The position numbers and the translations under genes are program-made. Shown here one piece after another: positions 45,509 to 56,521 of a stretch of 64,000 nucleotides of DNA; positions within the stretch are counted from its first letter, which is position 1; each line of letters starts with the position of its first letter. Where the stretch lies: positions 1 through 64,000 of the forward strand of contig JADDMT010000046.1 of the NCBI GenBank assembly GCA_021401465.1, written 5' to 3'. The notes beneath the pieces are model-generated. The model saw only the letters and a program-made list of their open reading frames with translations. It was not told the DNA's origin and ran no database searches. The stretch is from Teratosphaeria epicoccoides. Lineage: Eukaryota; Ascomycota; Dothideomycetes; Mycosphaerellales; Teratosphaeriaceae.

Positions 45509-47722
45509 ATGGAGAACCGAGGTCGCTCGCCCTCTCGTCGAAGCGCCGGCCAGTATCCAGACGACGGGAGCAATAATACCAATCATGATAACGATAACGA
45601 GGATGCCCCCTTCATCAACACTCGACAGATCGAGCAATTCGGCCGGACAGTCACCGCGACGGCATCACAGCTCATCTCCGCCAACTTCCCCAGCAGCGGC
45701 GAGTCGAGTCACCCCGATTCATACCGGAGCGCATTGTCGGCACTGCATCGCCAGGCGCGAAGACCGATGATCCAGCGCTCCGTCTTCTCCTTCGCCAGGG
45801 CGAATCCGAGAGAGTTGATCCGAAGTGTCAACACCTCCGAGATTGAGCATCGCGCATTGACCTATCTGCCCGATGACTTGATCAAGAATGCGCCCGCGTC
45901 GCACACTCCATTCACCCTGTTCCAAGGCTTCACGGCGAGTCTGCCGGACCACGAGTTCGATCGGGCAGGGAGAAGGAAGAGACACGGTCGGCACGGGAGC
46001 AAGGGCCAGAAGCTGTTGGAAGGTGGTGGTGGTGGTGGCGGTGGTGCTGCAGAAGATGATGATGGTGTCAACGGGCCTCCACAGCTGGTGAGGCTGAAGA
46101 GGGCCAAGGGACGATTGCACCACCGGCGGGAGATGATGGCCATCAGAAAGACCATGTGCGCCAGCGAGATCAACGAGATCGACAGCAAGATTGCCAATCT
46201 GAATACCATGCGGAGAGTGGTGTTGGATCGCCTGGCTGGCCTCGAGCACGAGGAGCATGACTTGGACCTGGAAATTGCCGATATCGCCGACAAGTTGGAC
46301 GTGTTGCAAGAAGAGTTGGAGGACGAAGCAGCGCTGGCCAAACAGAGCCCTGCTTTGCGTGCGCAGATGGATGTGAAGGCCGAGGATGTGCCTCGGGACG
46401 AAGAGGGCGAAGCAGAGGGCTTTATGAGTGAGAGTATCTACGGCAAGCTGCCGAAGCAGAGAGACGGTCCGAAAAGCAAGAGGAAAGCCAATCGGCTGCC
46501 CCGGAAGAGGATTTCCACGCCGGTACTGCATGAGCACATGGAGCCAGGAAGTCGCATACGGGAGATCCCCGCCCATGGCGATATCGTGTCCGCGCTGGAC
46601 TTCGATGCGCCATTCGGCATTCTGGTGACTGCGGCACTAGACGACACAGTCCGTGTGTGGGATCTGAACGCCGGGCGATGTATGGGTCTTCTGGAAGGGC
46701 ATTTAAGCAGTGTCCGCTGCCTGCAAGTGGAAGACAACATTGTCGCCACCGGCTCCCTGGATGCCAGCATACGACTCTGGGACCTCAGCCACGCAGATTA
46801 CGATCCTCAGCGACCAGTAGAATGCACAATTTCAACGCCAGCATCCAACGCCGGCGAAGACGCAGACCCAGACAGCACCCGCGAAGCCCTCTTCACGCCC
46901 ATCACCTCCTCCGAGCCCGACCCGGCCACAGAAGTGACGCCTCCACCGCCTCCACCGCCTCCAGAACCGGCAACCAATGCAATGACAGACTGCCACCTCA
47001 CCACCCTCGACTCCCACGTTGCCGAAGTCACCGCCCTCCACTTCCAAGGCAAAACCCTCGTCTCCGGCTCCGCAGACAAAACGCTCCGGCAATGGGACCT
47101 CGAAACCGGCCGCTGCGTGCAGACACTCGACGTCCTGTGGGCCGCCGCGCAAGCCGCGACCATCAATCCTTCGTTCAACACGGGCGTCGGTGGGCCCGCC
47201 GCGAGCGATGCATCATCGGCAGGTGGAGGCTGGTGGCGTCCCACACAAAGTCGCGTCTCCAACACCGCGGAAGCAGACTTTGTCGGCGCGCTGCAAGTCT
47301 TCGATGCGGCTCTCGCGTGCGGCACCGCGGACGGGATGGTGCGTCTCTGGGACTTACGCTCAGGCATGGTCCATCGCTCTCTCGTCGGCCACACCGGCCC
47401 CGTCACCGCACTCCAGTTCGACGACGTCTACCTCGTCACTGGCTCCCGGGACCGGAGCGTGCGCGTGTGGGATCTGAGGACTGGAGGTATCCATGATGCG
47501 TACGCGTACGACGGAGCGGTTACGGGCATGATGTTTGATTCGAGGAGGATTGTGTGTGCGGTGGAGGGGGAGAGCGTGGCCAAGGTGTATGATAAGGTGG
47601 AGGGGAGGCATTGGGACTGTGGCGGTGTGGAAGGGGCCAGTGTGGTGGAGAGGGTGAGGATCCAGGAGGGGTATCTGGTCGAGGGGAGGAGGAATGGGAT
47701 GGTGGGGGTCTGGAGTTGTTAA
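45509..47722 (+). CDS. MDV1: WD40 mitochondrial division adaptor Mdv1
   Basis: Adaptor that joins outer-membrane Fis1 to the dynamin Dnm1 during mitochondrial fission. Intronless, 737 residues. The N-terminal part holds the Fis1-binding-type helices (FINTRQIEQFGRTVTATASQ; RALTYLPDDLIKNAP). A coiled coil at about 205-295 (EINEIDSKIANLNTMRRVVL and on) should dimerise it. A WD40 propeller follows from about residue 350, with clear repeat ends VRVWDLN, IRLWDLS, LRQWDLE, VRLWDLR and VRVWDLR. Two low-complexity insertions stand out: a run of eight glycines between the Fis1-binding part and the coiled coil, and a Pro-rich insert inside the propeller near residue 480. The yeast paralog Caf4 is similar; filamentous fungi usually have one gene, so I use MDV1. 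Confidence 0.92.
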   Translation: MENRGRSPSRRSAGQYPDDGSNNTNHDNDNEDAPFINTRQIEQFGRTVTATASQLISANFPSSGESSHPDSYRSALSALHRQARRPMIQRSVFSFARANPRELIRSVNTSEIEHRALTYLPDDLIKNAPASHTPFTLFQGFTASLPDHEFDRAGRRKRHGRHGSKGQKLLEGGGGGGGGAAEDDDGVNGPPQLVRLKRAKGRLHHRREMMAIRKTMCASEINEIDSKIANLNTMRRVVLDRLAGLEHEEHDLDLEIADIADKLDVLQEELEDEAALAKQSPALRAQMDVKAEDVPRDEEGEAEGFMSESIYGKLPKQRDGPKSKRKANRLPRKRISTPVLHEHMEPGSRIREIPAHGDIVSALDFDAPFGILVTAALDDTVRVWDLNAGRCMGLLEGHLSSVRCLQVEDNIVATGSLDASIRLWDLSHADYDPQRPVECTISTPASNAGEDADPDSTREALFTPITSSEPDPATEVTPPPPPPPPEPATNAMTDCHLTTLDSHVAEVTALHFQGKTLVSGSADKTLRQWDLETGRCVQTLDVLWAAAQAATINPSFNTGVGGPAASDASSAGGGWWRPTQSRVSNTAEADFVGALQVFDAALACGTADGMVRLWDLRSGMVHRSLVGHTGPVTALQFDDVYLVTGSRDRSVRVWDLRTGGIHDAYAYDGAVTGMMFDSRRIVCAVEGESVAKVYDKVEGRHWDCGGVEGASVVERVRIQEGYLVEGRRNGMVGVWSC

Positions 47723-48447
47723 GAGCGACGTTCGGTGAAGGTACACTCGTGTACCACTGCCAGGAGCATTCTGGCCGACGCTCGGCACACTCGAGCACAT
47801 TGTCTCCGTCTGGCTTTGTCGAGTGTGCACACAAATACTGAGGTCGAGAGTATCCAAGGTCCCGAGCCCGCTCTTTCCTATTTCGAATCCCGTAAAGCTC
47901 GGGCCGTTCGTCCCGCTCCTTTTCTCGTGGGGGGGGACTTTGCGCTTCGAACGCTCTATACATGGCTGAATTACACAACACACTACCGTACATCTCAAAG
48001 CATCCCAACAAACAACACCCTCAGCTCGTCAGCCAGCATGCACGTGCTCACCTACCACATCCTAACCATCGGGAAGTCCCCAGAAAACCTCTGGCCAGCA
48101 CCTCTGACCGACCAGGACCGCCATCCAGGCCAATACCTCTATAAAAACCGACCAAGACCGCCTTCCAGGCCATCAAGACGCCCGCTATCCAGCCGTCGAC
48201 ATCGCGCTTGGCACCGCGATGGAGGGCTGAGTTGGATGTGCTGGCTTGCTAGGATGGGAGGAGACGCAGTGAAAGGCGTGTGCTTCTTAGTCCCATTCTG
48301 CGTCGCCGACGGTGATTCGCGGGCTGGACAGGATGGAACACGGGAAATGTACGCCGTGCGGTTCGATGGTGCCAGCCCAAAGGTGCACGGACCCCGCCCA
48401 TCCACCTGCGGTCAATCCCTTGCGACCCCTTTGTTCCCGCGCCAGCA
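47723..48447. other. Convergent spacer 3' of MDV1
   Basis: About 0.7 kb. An open frame runs across part of it on the + strand but has no domain and continues antisense over the next gene, so I do not call it. Confidence 0.45.
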
Positions 48448-49152
48448 CTACGCGACGGCGATCGACCGCCCCTGGTATACCGCCAGCATACCCGGGAAGA
48501 AAGGATGGCAGAGATCCTCGTCCACATCCCACGCGACCGCCACTTCGCGGCCCAAGGCCTGCGCCAAGTCCGGCGCGGAGCAGGCGGCCCACCCCCTCGA
48601 CGCACGCACAGGGCTCCTGCAACCCTCTCGCATCTCGTGCTCCCTCCTCCGCCCCCTCACCGTCCGCGGCGAGACCGGCGCCTCGTCCCGCAACGCCTTC
48701 ATCGCCTGCTCTTGCCACAAGCCCTGGTAATCCGGGACCAAGGTCCTGAAAATCCAGGGCTCCCGCACCTCGGCCGCCTGCCACCTCACGCCCTCCGAGT
48801 CCACGTATACCCTCTCTTCCAACGTGATTCCGTACCCGTTGTACGCCCGGAACGACTGCGGCGGTATCACAATCTCGTCACCGGGCCGCGCGGCGCGGAG
48901 GAATGGGCTGTAAGGGATTTCGCACTTCGAACGCTTGAGGGGGGGAGGATTGGGAGAGGTGGAGAGGGGGAGGTTGTAGTGCTTGCGGGCGGTTGCGAGG
49001 ATGGAGGGGAGTTCGTAGTCGAGGGAGTGGCCGCGGGGGAGGTGGGGAACGTTGGTGGGGCTGGGGAAAGGGGGCTCGAAGAGGTTCTCGGGGATGGGTG
49101 TTAGAGTTGAGAAGCGGCGTTTGGAGCCTGCTGAAGAGCGTGTTGAGGGCAT
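48448..49152 (-). CDS. Unknown protein, 234 residues
   Basis: I do not recognise a family. The frame continues upstream past this point, but the ATG at 49152 (MPSTRSSAGSKRRFSTLTPI) gives a natural start; the extra upstream residues look like translated leader. The N-terminal third is Ser/Pro-rich with two basic patches (GSKRRF and PPLKRSKCEIP), which could be nuclear targeting. The middle (RPGDEIVIPPQSFRAYNGYG; ERVYVDSEGVRWQAAEVREP) looks folded, with alternating hydrophobic residues. No signal peptide or membrane segment. The C-terminus ends FFPGMLAVYQGRSIAVA. Convergent with MDV1. Confidence 0.6.
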   Translation of the reverse strand: MPSTRSSAGSKRRFSTLTPIPENLFEPPFPSPTNVPHLPRGHSLDYELPSILATARKHYNLPLSTSPNPPPLKRSKCEIPYSPFLRAARPGDEIVIPPQSFRAYNGYGITLEERVYVDSEGVRWQAAEVREPWIFRTLVPDYQGLWQEQAMKALRDEAPVSPRTVRGRRREHEMREGCRSPVRASRGWAACSAPDLAQALGREVAVAWDVDEDLCHPFFPGMLAVYQGRSIAVA

Positions 49153-50930
49153 TTTCTGGGGAGGGAGGGGGAGGTGGGGGGGAATGGTTGTGTCGCGTGC
49201 GCTGGGGATGTGGTAAGGTGTGGAGGCAGTGGTTCCGTGCTCTTGCCGGCAAGAACGTTTTTGAGAATTGCAGGGGCTGCCTACGTACCGGAAGCGCGAA
49301 GGGGGAGAAATTGCGAGCGAGATGAGTGGCGACGTCCGTGCTCGTCTCGATATCAAATCTTCGAGGAAGCGAACAAAGAAATCGTACAGACGAGAAAGGG
49401 ACAAAGGGTATTGATCACTTTCACATCCTACCATTCCCCCCCTCTTTGTCCAGGACCCGCCCTCGCAAGCTCGCACCTCACGCACCCGAATCGACCACCG
49501 CAGCCACCTCCCAATGCCCCAGTGGTGACGTCTGAGGTACCCCACGAACCGGAGTTCTAGGATGCGCGAGATCCTGCTCCATCATCGTAGCCGGAGCATG
49601 CCAATCGATGACTCGGGATTCCATATACTACACCGCCCCGATCTCCTCCAGCCCGTCCCGTCGTCGCGACGGGTGTAGTATGTGCCTTTCTCCGGGACCT
49701 GCCGTGGTTGCTGCGAAGCGAGCTCGTGTTGCCGCCGTCTCTGGGCGGTTTGCGGTCGTGAAGACAGGAAAGCCGCCCTGAGACCTTGCTGGAGGACACG
49801 CTGGTCGAGGATGCTTGGGAGGACGCTTTCTAGGGACCTGCCCGCCGGCACGCTGGGGACGGTGTTGAGCGGCGAGCTGCGGGAAGGGTTGTGTGCGCCG
49901 ATTTTGCGGTGTCTGGACGGCTTGGCGCTGGTGTTTGAGGACGAGGCGGAACGCTTGGTGGGGAGTTGGGGGGGGGGGAGTTCATTGTGAGGCACTCGGT
50001 GCTTGTTGGAATGTAGGTGGGAAGGAGCTGATACAGGGATTGAGAAAGATGGCTCTGCCAGAGAGCGTGAGAATGAGGAGTGACCGTTGCGCGAGCGCCA
50101 AGGTGATGGTTTCGTCCATCCAGCACACGGCAGTCTGTCCGTCATGAAGCGGTCGGGTTGCTGTAGTCTCAGGCGACTGATCTCAAAGAATAGGCTTCTA
50201 TGAATAGCTCTTTGTCCTTGCGAACAAGCCATTGACATACCACCCAATGATCTCTCCTGGCAGCGAGTGGTGAAATGATCGGAGATTCGACTGGGCTTTG
50301 ACATAGGAATAGCAGCAGCTGACCATCGTTCGACCGTGCTGCTGCTGATGGGCTCGACGTCGAGCAACTTTCAGCCCATACTTTCCTGACACGCTCGTGA
50401 GCCACCGAAAGTCCCCAAACATCAGCAGGCCTGTTGACAGATTGCCACTCACGACGTTCACGGGCGACGAAACGTCCTGGTTACCTAGCAGCAACACTCT
50501 CGAAATGCGCACACTCTCATTCGACCCGCCGCCCTCGCGTCCCAGGTCGAGGTCCTCGGTACACAGGCCGGCGGAGTATACCACACCGCGCAGCCCGACC
50601 GGAAAGCAGCAAGGGGAGAGGCGAAATATGGGAGAGACGACAGTGCTGACTCCCCTATATCAAGCAGCGAGTCTTCTGTCCGAGCTGAGAGCGCCCTTGG
50701 AGATGCTGGTGTTTGTGTCTCTCGGTCTCTGGCTGGACTTGAGGGGTGTACGGAGGATATGAGCTGCTTGGTCGTCCGCTCCCTCACTCACTCGATGCTA
50801 CTGCAGCTTGCGTGTACTGTTGAAGAGGGCAGCATTGCAGGAATGGGTGCGGATGGAGGCTGGGCAGCTTGAGCTGGAAGGGTTGGGTTGGGCAACACTG
50901 TTTGTAATGTAGCACGCGATGCCAGTGAGG
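49153..50930. other. 1.8-kb stretch, no firm gene
   Basis: Overlapping open frames exist on the minus strand (49582-50367; Ser/Pro- and Arg-rich, no domain) and the plus strand (50397-50762). I could not join either to a recognisable protein. The left end is the promoter side of the 234-residue unknown gene. Confidence 0.4.
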
Positions 50931-50994
50931 GTTGAAGCGGCCATGGGTTGAAGCGGCCATGGGTTGAAGCGGCCATGGGTTGAAGCGGCCATGG
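50931..50994. repeat. Four perfect 16-bp tandem units
   Basis: The unit GTTGAAGCGGCCATGG is repeated four times without a mismatch (50931-50994). Each unit carries the palindrome CCATGG. It lies about 60 bp upstream of the decayed glycosyltransferase-like gene. Confidence 0.95.
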
Positions 50995-51055
50995 GTCGAA
51001 TCGGGACCGTCACGCAGTCTTTGAAGATGGAGTTACGACCAGGGGCGAAAAACTT

Positions 51056-51680
51056 ATGGATACACGCACGCCTCTCTTCGTTGGCTTCACCCAGTCGAAT
51101 GATATGCTACAGCAAGCAGTCATGGGCTGTCTTGCAACAGGCTGGCCGGCTGACGACACCATTGTCGTTGACAACGGGACGATGGGCGCGAACCCACGGA
51201 AGCGCCTTTCGCACAACAATGCATTCGTGTTGTACCACGAGCGCCTGCGATCTCATGCCGGAGTGTCGAGTCTGTAGACCCCGACCGTGCTTACCTTTGC
51301 TCAATTGCCAGAACTTCTATCTACGGACAGCAATGGCACAAGGCTGGGCGACGGACTTCTGGAGTCACATGGATGTTATGCCCTGGGGACATGAGGGTGC
51401 CCGTCCATATCGAAGCTTTCGGGAAAAGGTCTTGGGAATCACCACATCTCTAGCTCTCGGCCTCAAAGCACACTGGGCACTGACATGGTTTTGTTATAAC
51501 GCCTTGACATTAGCCAATGTGGCCGCCTGGCAGAACGTCGGACAGTGGGACACTGCAATACCTTACTATTCCGCAGACGGTGACTTCTGCTCATGCATGG
51601 TCGTACATGGATACGACAGAGAGGCTGCAATCGCAGACGCTGGTCGCGTATTAAGGAAATCGTCTGATCATCTCTTGTAA
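51056..51680 (+). pseudogene. Decayed glycosyltransferase-like gene
   Basis: Starts in one frame (TPLFVGFTQSNDMLQQAVMG; GWPADDTIVVDNGTMGAN), meets TAG at 51275-51277, still reads TPTVLTFAQL past the stop, and then changes frame near 51305-51312 to NFYLRTAMAQGWATDFWSHM, with LVNVAAW-like sequence, WDTAIPYYSADGDF and DAGRV further on. The order GFT, VVDN, FWSHMD, YYSADGDF, DAGRV fits my memory of a fungal GT-A-like glycosyltransferase family often annotated as hypothetical; the family name is uncertain. An extra C in TTGCCAGAAC would explain the frame change. A conserved segment lying across both lesions argues for decay rather than an intron. The usual N-terminal membrane anchor is not seen. 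Confidence 0.6.
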
Positions 51681-52411
51681 TTAGGCATCAGGCCACCCTC
51701 TCGATTGCGAGTACTCCTCGCGGTGCGCTGCGTCGCGAGTTTTGCAACGTTTGCGTCGCAGACACAGACACAAGGCAATTCCACTTGCGATCATCATTCG
51801 CGTGACACCTGAGAAAGCATTTAGAAGCGCTCTGGGCAAATGGGTCACATCTCCACGACGGGACACGAGATTCCCCAGCGGCTCAACGGAAAGCATCGTG
51901 CCTTTTGCGAGTGCGGCAAGTTCAAACGCCAAGCTCGGGTTCTCTGCAGCTCTCTGGCGAGAATGCCGTACAAGGGATCGATGAGACAGAGACGCGCTGC
52001 GACCTTGGTGATGGGCGCCCGCTTCATAAGTCCAGCCCTTCCCAAGAGTCATGTTGCATGATCTGAACAACGTGATTCTTGCGCATGATGCGTTCGCTCC
52101 GAATCCTGTTCCATGTGCATGCCACTGTGGCATCAGCATTGGTATTGCAGAGCAGGCTGGAGAAGACGATGGAACGTTTTGGGGGAGCAGACGGCTCGGG
52201 CAGGCTGCTCAATGGTGATTACGCAGGCGCAGATGAGTCTGCGTTGTACTAGTTTAGGGAAAGAAAGTGACTCCGACACAGTCCTGAGGTGATGGCAGAA
52301 GGTCGGTATCGAGACGAGAGCGCATCTGTACCGGTACTGGTCAGCTCGACATTCAGTGGCTAGCAAATCTCCCGTCACGTCTGAACATATCTGAGATGGA
52401 TACATACCTGT
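51681..52411. other. Spacer 3' of the AIM9-like gene
   Basis: About 0.7 kb with only unsupported open frames. It could include more decayed sequence of the neighbouring pseudogene, but I see no recognisable motif. Confidence 0.4.
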
Positions 52412-54116
52412 TCAGAGATATTCGTCCTCATCCATGTCATCAAAAACCCAGTGGTCTCTGATCGCCACGACCTCTTCTTCTGATTCCGCCAGCTCCAAGG
52501 ACATCTCTTTCATTCTCGCAATCGCTGCTTTAGCATCATCATAATTCTCGTGTGACACCCAGCCTTCCGGACCGAGACCCAGCGTGCTTTTGAACTCTTC
52601 CAATTGCTCCACCCCTTGCTGCTCGACATCGTCGAGACGAAGAATCTCTCGCTCTTCTTCATCTGGAAATGAAATCGGGCACGGTGCATCCGGCTCGGAC
52701 GAAATTTGGAGCCAGTTCTGCTTCACAAAGATTAGACTGGACCGGAGGGGAACATTGTCGCCTTGCCATGGATCACTGGCAAGACGATGGATTTTTTGCC
52801 GTCCAACTGAGAAGGGATAGATTAGAGCTTCAAAGTGAGTCATGTCGTGACGCTCTGTCAGAGACACGTATGTGTCCTGTCGTTGTCTCTGACGAAAGCT
52901 CGCGTCCTTTTGTGTTTTCTCGTTTCCGCATTTATGCAAGGAACTGGTCGAGGGTTCCGTTTGATGGGTGGAGGCCGACCAAGACATGAGGAATTCTGGT
53001 ATCCCACAGCTCAGAAACATTGGAAGAGCAGCGCTGTGTTGCCAGTCAATGAGCGCCGTGATTTCGTAGTCGTCATTTATGAACAAATTGCTAGGTCGCA
53101 GATCCGGGTGCCTCAGAGTTGGCGCCCTGATGACACCGCTTTTGGGTATCAGGTACCTGGATATCTGCAGATACTTCTGAAGACTGTCCAGGTGAACTGC
53201 GGGTTGTTGTTTCTGGAATTTGAAGGTCTCTCTCTGGAAGCGATTGAATGGGAGTAGTGGCCGACCGTACTGTTCAAGGAACTGGATCTCTTTGACTGCG
53301 CCAGCGTCCATGACACCCTGTGGACTTGAGACTAGTGGCAGTCAGTAGGCACGATGCGTCCAGAGAAGTGTAAGGACTCACAGGGTCCGCGGTCGACCTT
53401 CATGCTGCCCCTCCTGCCGAACCAGAACTGTGGGCTGACACTCGGGCCCAGGTATATCGACTCGGACTTGTTAGTCTCGCAAATCTCTACAGGAATTCCA
53501 GTGCAGTCTTCCGGTAGGTCTCGGAGGAAAAAAAGACTACCGCTTGCAGGTAGATTGATCTTTGCCAGGCGTTGCTCCATGTTCGCAAGACTCCTGATGA
53601 GCCGAGTGGAGGTCTCCTCGCCCACTTCGTCCCACACATCGCCAAGGTTTGCTCCGCAGCAGAATTCCATGAATATATATTCTGTTCCTGCAGAATTGTC
53701 TGAGGAGGAAGCATAGTCAAAGATCTTCGGGACTGGGATACCCTTTGTTCGGAGGAAAGTCATGGTCGCTGCTTCGCTGGCTACAAGAAGCCCGGTTGGC
53801 TCAATCGAAGGATATGGAATACGAGCCACAAGCTTAAAGCCATCACGGAAATGAATGACGAATGCTCTGTTAGCAGCGCCTTCTCCGAGCTTGTCGATAC
53901 CAATCACATCGTCAGAGGCTCGGGACACCGCTGCGGCAGCAAGGCGTCGTAGCTGATCGACATTAAAAACTCGTTCGCGTTCTTTCCGGCGTACATGCTC
54001 ATCGTACCTAGCTCATCAGCGAAAATTCCGGTGGCCGATTCGCGAATGGATACATACACCCATCGACCAGAGGTATAGCGGAAGAGAGGTGAGGAGGGTG
54101 CCTGCAAGCCGCTCAT
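52412..54116 (-). CDS. AIM9-like phosphotransferase (APH/choline-kinase fold)
   Basis: Three exons, 54116-54058, 54007-53382 and 53331-52412, give 534 residues; both introns are exactly 50 nt (54008-54057, GTATGT/CTAG; 53332-53381, GTGAGT/TACTGAC/CTAG). Splicing restores LFRYTSGRWVYDEHVRRKER and then VFNVDQLRRLAAAAVSRASD, the standard opening of fungal AIM9/FMP29-type proteins. Next come KLGEGAANRAFVIHFRDG and the lysine-strand-like KLVARIPYP. The catalytic loop is RHPDLRPSNLFI (H303, D305, N310) and the metal site IDWQH (D324). These proteins belong to the aminoglycoside phosphotransferase superfamily; the natural substrate is unknown and several are mitochondrial. A hydrophilic insert occupies about residues 345-390, and the C-terminus is acidic. 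Confidence 0.85.
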
Positions 54117-54414
54117 GGCCCTCTCAACATGGAGCTGCCCTTTGCCACGGCCCTGTGTCTCCATTGAACTGATCCGCAGTCCTGGATATCGAACGCCGCA
54201 TCCCCTTCTGACTGGCGATAACCAAAAGCGATAGACGTGCATGACATCAGTGCATGGTGGCAACGGGTGTCAAAAGCTGTGATTGTTGATTCGGGGGGCT
54301 GGAATGGGACTGTCCTGCGGCTGAACTTCGGGCGGCGTCCTTCACACGCCTCCCGTCCACTTCACTGAAGCTCATGGTGCATTTCACGGCCGGCATCTGA
54401 CTAGAACAGCACAG

Positions 54415-54822
54415 AGGTCGACAGCGCTTGCTTTCGCAATCCTCACGATACTCGGGTTCTTCTCAGCGCTTGCCCTAGCAGTTCTCGCGGTCGACTACCT
54501 CATTGTATGTATTCCCTGGCGGCCCGTGTTGATGTTTACCGGGACCGTGCCGCCTACGATAGGCATCACCGGCTACTTTGGCGTCATGGGCTTTTTCGTG
54601 ATCTGGGCTATTATGGCCTTTTTCGCAAGGTCGAAGAGACAACAATCCCGCGAGCTGGGCGACCCGCGGACAGCGCTCATATTTGAGACTGCGTTCAATG
54701 CAGAAGCAGTGGGTTGGACCATGACGGCAGCGCTCACGATTTGGATGCTATTGAAGGTGAGGATGTTGATATGGTGTTGGGAAGGTGGATTACCGCAGGA
54801 GCTGCGGCTTTTGGTGTGCTAG
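54415..54822 (+). CDS. Incomplete small membrane protein, 5' exon not found
   Basis: A frame open from about 54325 reads three hydrophobic segments: LAFAILTILGFFSALALAVL, GITGYFGVMGFFVIWAIMAF and AVGWTMTAALTIWMLLK, with a charged loop (ARSKRQQSRELGDPR) between the last two. It has no ATG before the first segment, so an upstream exon or another start is needed. A donor-like GTGAGG follows WMLLK, so the last residues before the stop at 54822 may be intron. The composition is clearly membrane-like, but I recognise no family. Confidence 0.35.
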   Translation, partial: RSTALAFAILTILGFFSALALAVLAVDYLIVCIPWRPVLMFTGTVPPTIGITGYFGVMGFFVIWAIMAFFARSKRQQSRELGDPRTALIFETAFNAEAVGWTMTAALTIWMLLKVRMLIWCWEGGLPQELRLLVC

Positions 54823-55629
54823 AACGGCTAGCTAGCTTACATTGCTAAGTGATAGACCCCCTCTATGTAGCCTGAGGCATCTTTTATTAGACCCTGCCAC
54901 GCGACCCTAAGTGATGCCAAGACATATGTATGATAAGGTATAAAACCTTTGTAACAGATTCAAGTTTCCTCGTTAAGTCTAGCGTTCAGGAATAACATAT
55001 GACAGGATGCATCCCTAGGTGTCATGCTGCCATGCACGTTAGACGTGGCGCTCGAAGGATGCCGCGGGGGTTTGGCCTTATTGTTTAGCGCAGCCTGTGC
55101 CACATGGTTCTAAGCGAAGAAAGTCACGAAGAACGCGGGCCGGGATGGCGACTGCACTCTACCCTCTCGCTACTCGTCCTGACTATTGCCGTGGACTAAG
55201 CGGGAGAATGCTGCCCGAGCGGATCCTGCGTCACATGCGACCCGGGTCATCATCTCGACTGTAATCCGGTAGATCCCCTTTGTGCGTGCTTACCTAGTTT
55301 TGAGGGATTGAGACTACCGTTTGCTCATCGCAGCGTGAGAAGCCTGAGACGCCTGCTCGTCGGATGTCCACGGAACAGAATGGGAGCGGGATGGGCTTGG
55401 GGGGCGGTGGTGAGAAGGGGACTAAGATGGAAGAAGACTCTATATGTGATGCTGGCTAGATGCGGTAAACTGATGCTGTTCGTCATGCACATATGTGAAT
55501 CCGCCAGCCTGTACGATTTCGCCGCTGGTTCCGCAGTCAGCCGCCAGCAGACGCAAGTCCTAGTCTTATGCAGGCATAACGACAACAAACATTGCTATCG
55601 CTGCTTAATTTCCGGTCGGTCCTAAAAGA
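54823..55629. other. Spacer with no gene seen
   Basis: About 0.8 kb. The left part is AT-richer than its surroundings (54840-55000). The right end is the 3' flank of the SDR gene. Confidence 0.45.
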
Positions 55630-56521
55630 TCAGAACTGCACTCCCATCCCCAACGCCCCATCAACCACCAAATTTGTTCCACTCACAAAACTCGCCCTCT
55701 CACTCGCAAGGAAGAGCACTGCATCCGCAATCTCCTCCGCCGTTCCCATGCGGCCCGTCGGGTTAGCAGCAAGAGAAGTTTTGAACAAATCCGGCATCTC
55801 GCGCTCGATCTTGCCCCAGATGCCGTCGGCGATATAGATGTTGCCCGGACTAACGGTATTGCAGCGGATGCCTTTTGGTGCCTACATCGTGATCAAACGG
55901 GCAAGTACGAACAAGCGAGACTGGTGGATTTCTTACCCAAGCATGCGCTAAACTGGCCGTATAATGCACCATCGCCGCCTTCAAACTCCCATACGGCCCA
56001 GGCGCCGTGAAATCCAGACACCGCCCCGAAATCGACGCAATACTCACTACACACCCCTTCGACTTCTCCAAGTACGGCAGCGCAGCAGCATACAAACCCT
56101 GCACGCTCAGCAGATCGGTTTGGAAAGCCTTGTTCCACGATTCCTGATCATCATCTGCAATCAACGCAGAGACGTTGGCGACGACGACGTCGATTCGCCC
56201 GGAATGCTGCTTGGCGACGTCTTCGACCCATGCGGTGAGTTGGGCGGGGTTGGAGACGTCGACGACGGCGCCGTGAGATTTGGTGGTGGGGAAGTCGGAA
56301 GCGAGTTGGGTGGTGGTGGCGGAGATGTCGGAGGCGGTGCGGGAGCAGAAGTGGACGGTGGCGCGTTCGGTGAGGAAGTGGCGGACGATGGTGCGCCCGA
56401 TGCCTTTGGTGCCGCCTGGCGGAGGGATGTGAGTGCATGTGTGTGGGTCGATGTGTGGATAGATCAGAGTGGATGACATACCGGTGACGAGCACGACTTT
56501 GTTCTCGAGTCCGAGATGCAT
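55630..56521 (-). CDS. Short-chain dehydrogenase/reductase (SDR, FabG-like)
   Basis: NAD(P)-dependent oxidoreductase. Three exons, 56521-56482, 56415-55937 and 55881-55630, give 256 residues; introns 56416-56481 (66 nt) and 55882-55936 (55 nt). The first splice creates the cofactor motif VLVTGGTKGIGRTI (TGxxxGIG). The catalytic set is present: VVANVSAL in place of NNAG, S in SIASISGR, and YGSLK (Y-x3-K). The end PTGRMGTAEEIADAVLFLAS with SFVSGTNLVVDGAL is typical of classical SDRs resembling 3-oxoacyl-ACP reductases. The usual NNAG is VANVS here, a minor departure. Substrate unknown. Shares a 370-bp divergent promoter with TRM2. Confidence 0.92.

Noticed and set aside
47735..48730. 331-codon plus-strand frame
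   Set aside because: It runs antisense through the C-terminal part of the 234-residue gene and lacks any domain; taken as a shadow frame.
49582..50367. 261-codon minus-strand frame, Ser/Pro/Arg-rich
   Set aside because: It has low-complexity composition only. An alternative frame over the same DNA is equally open, and no family or start context is convincing.
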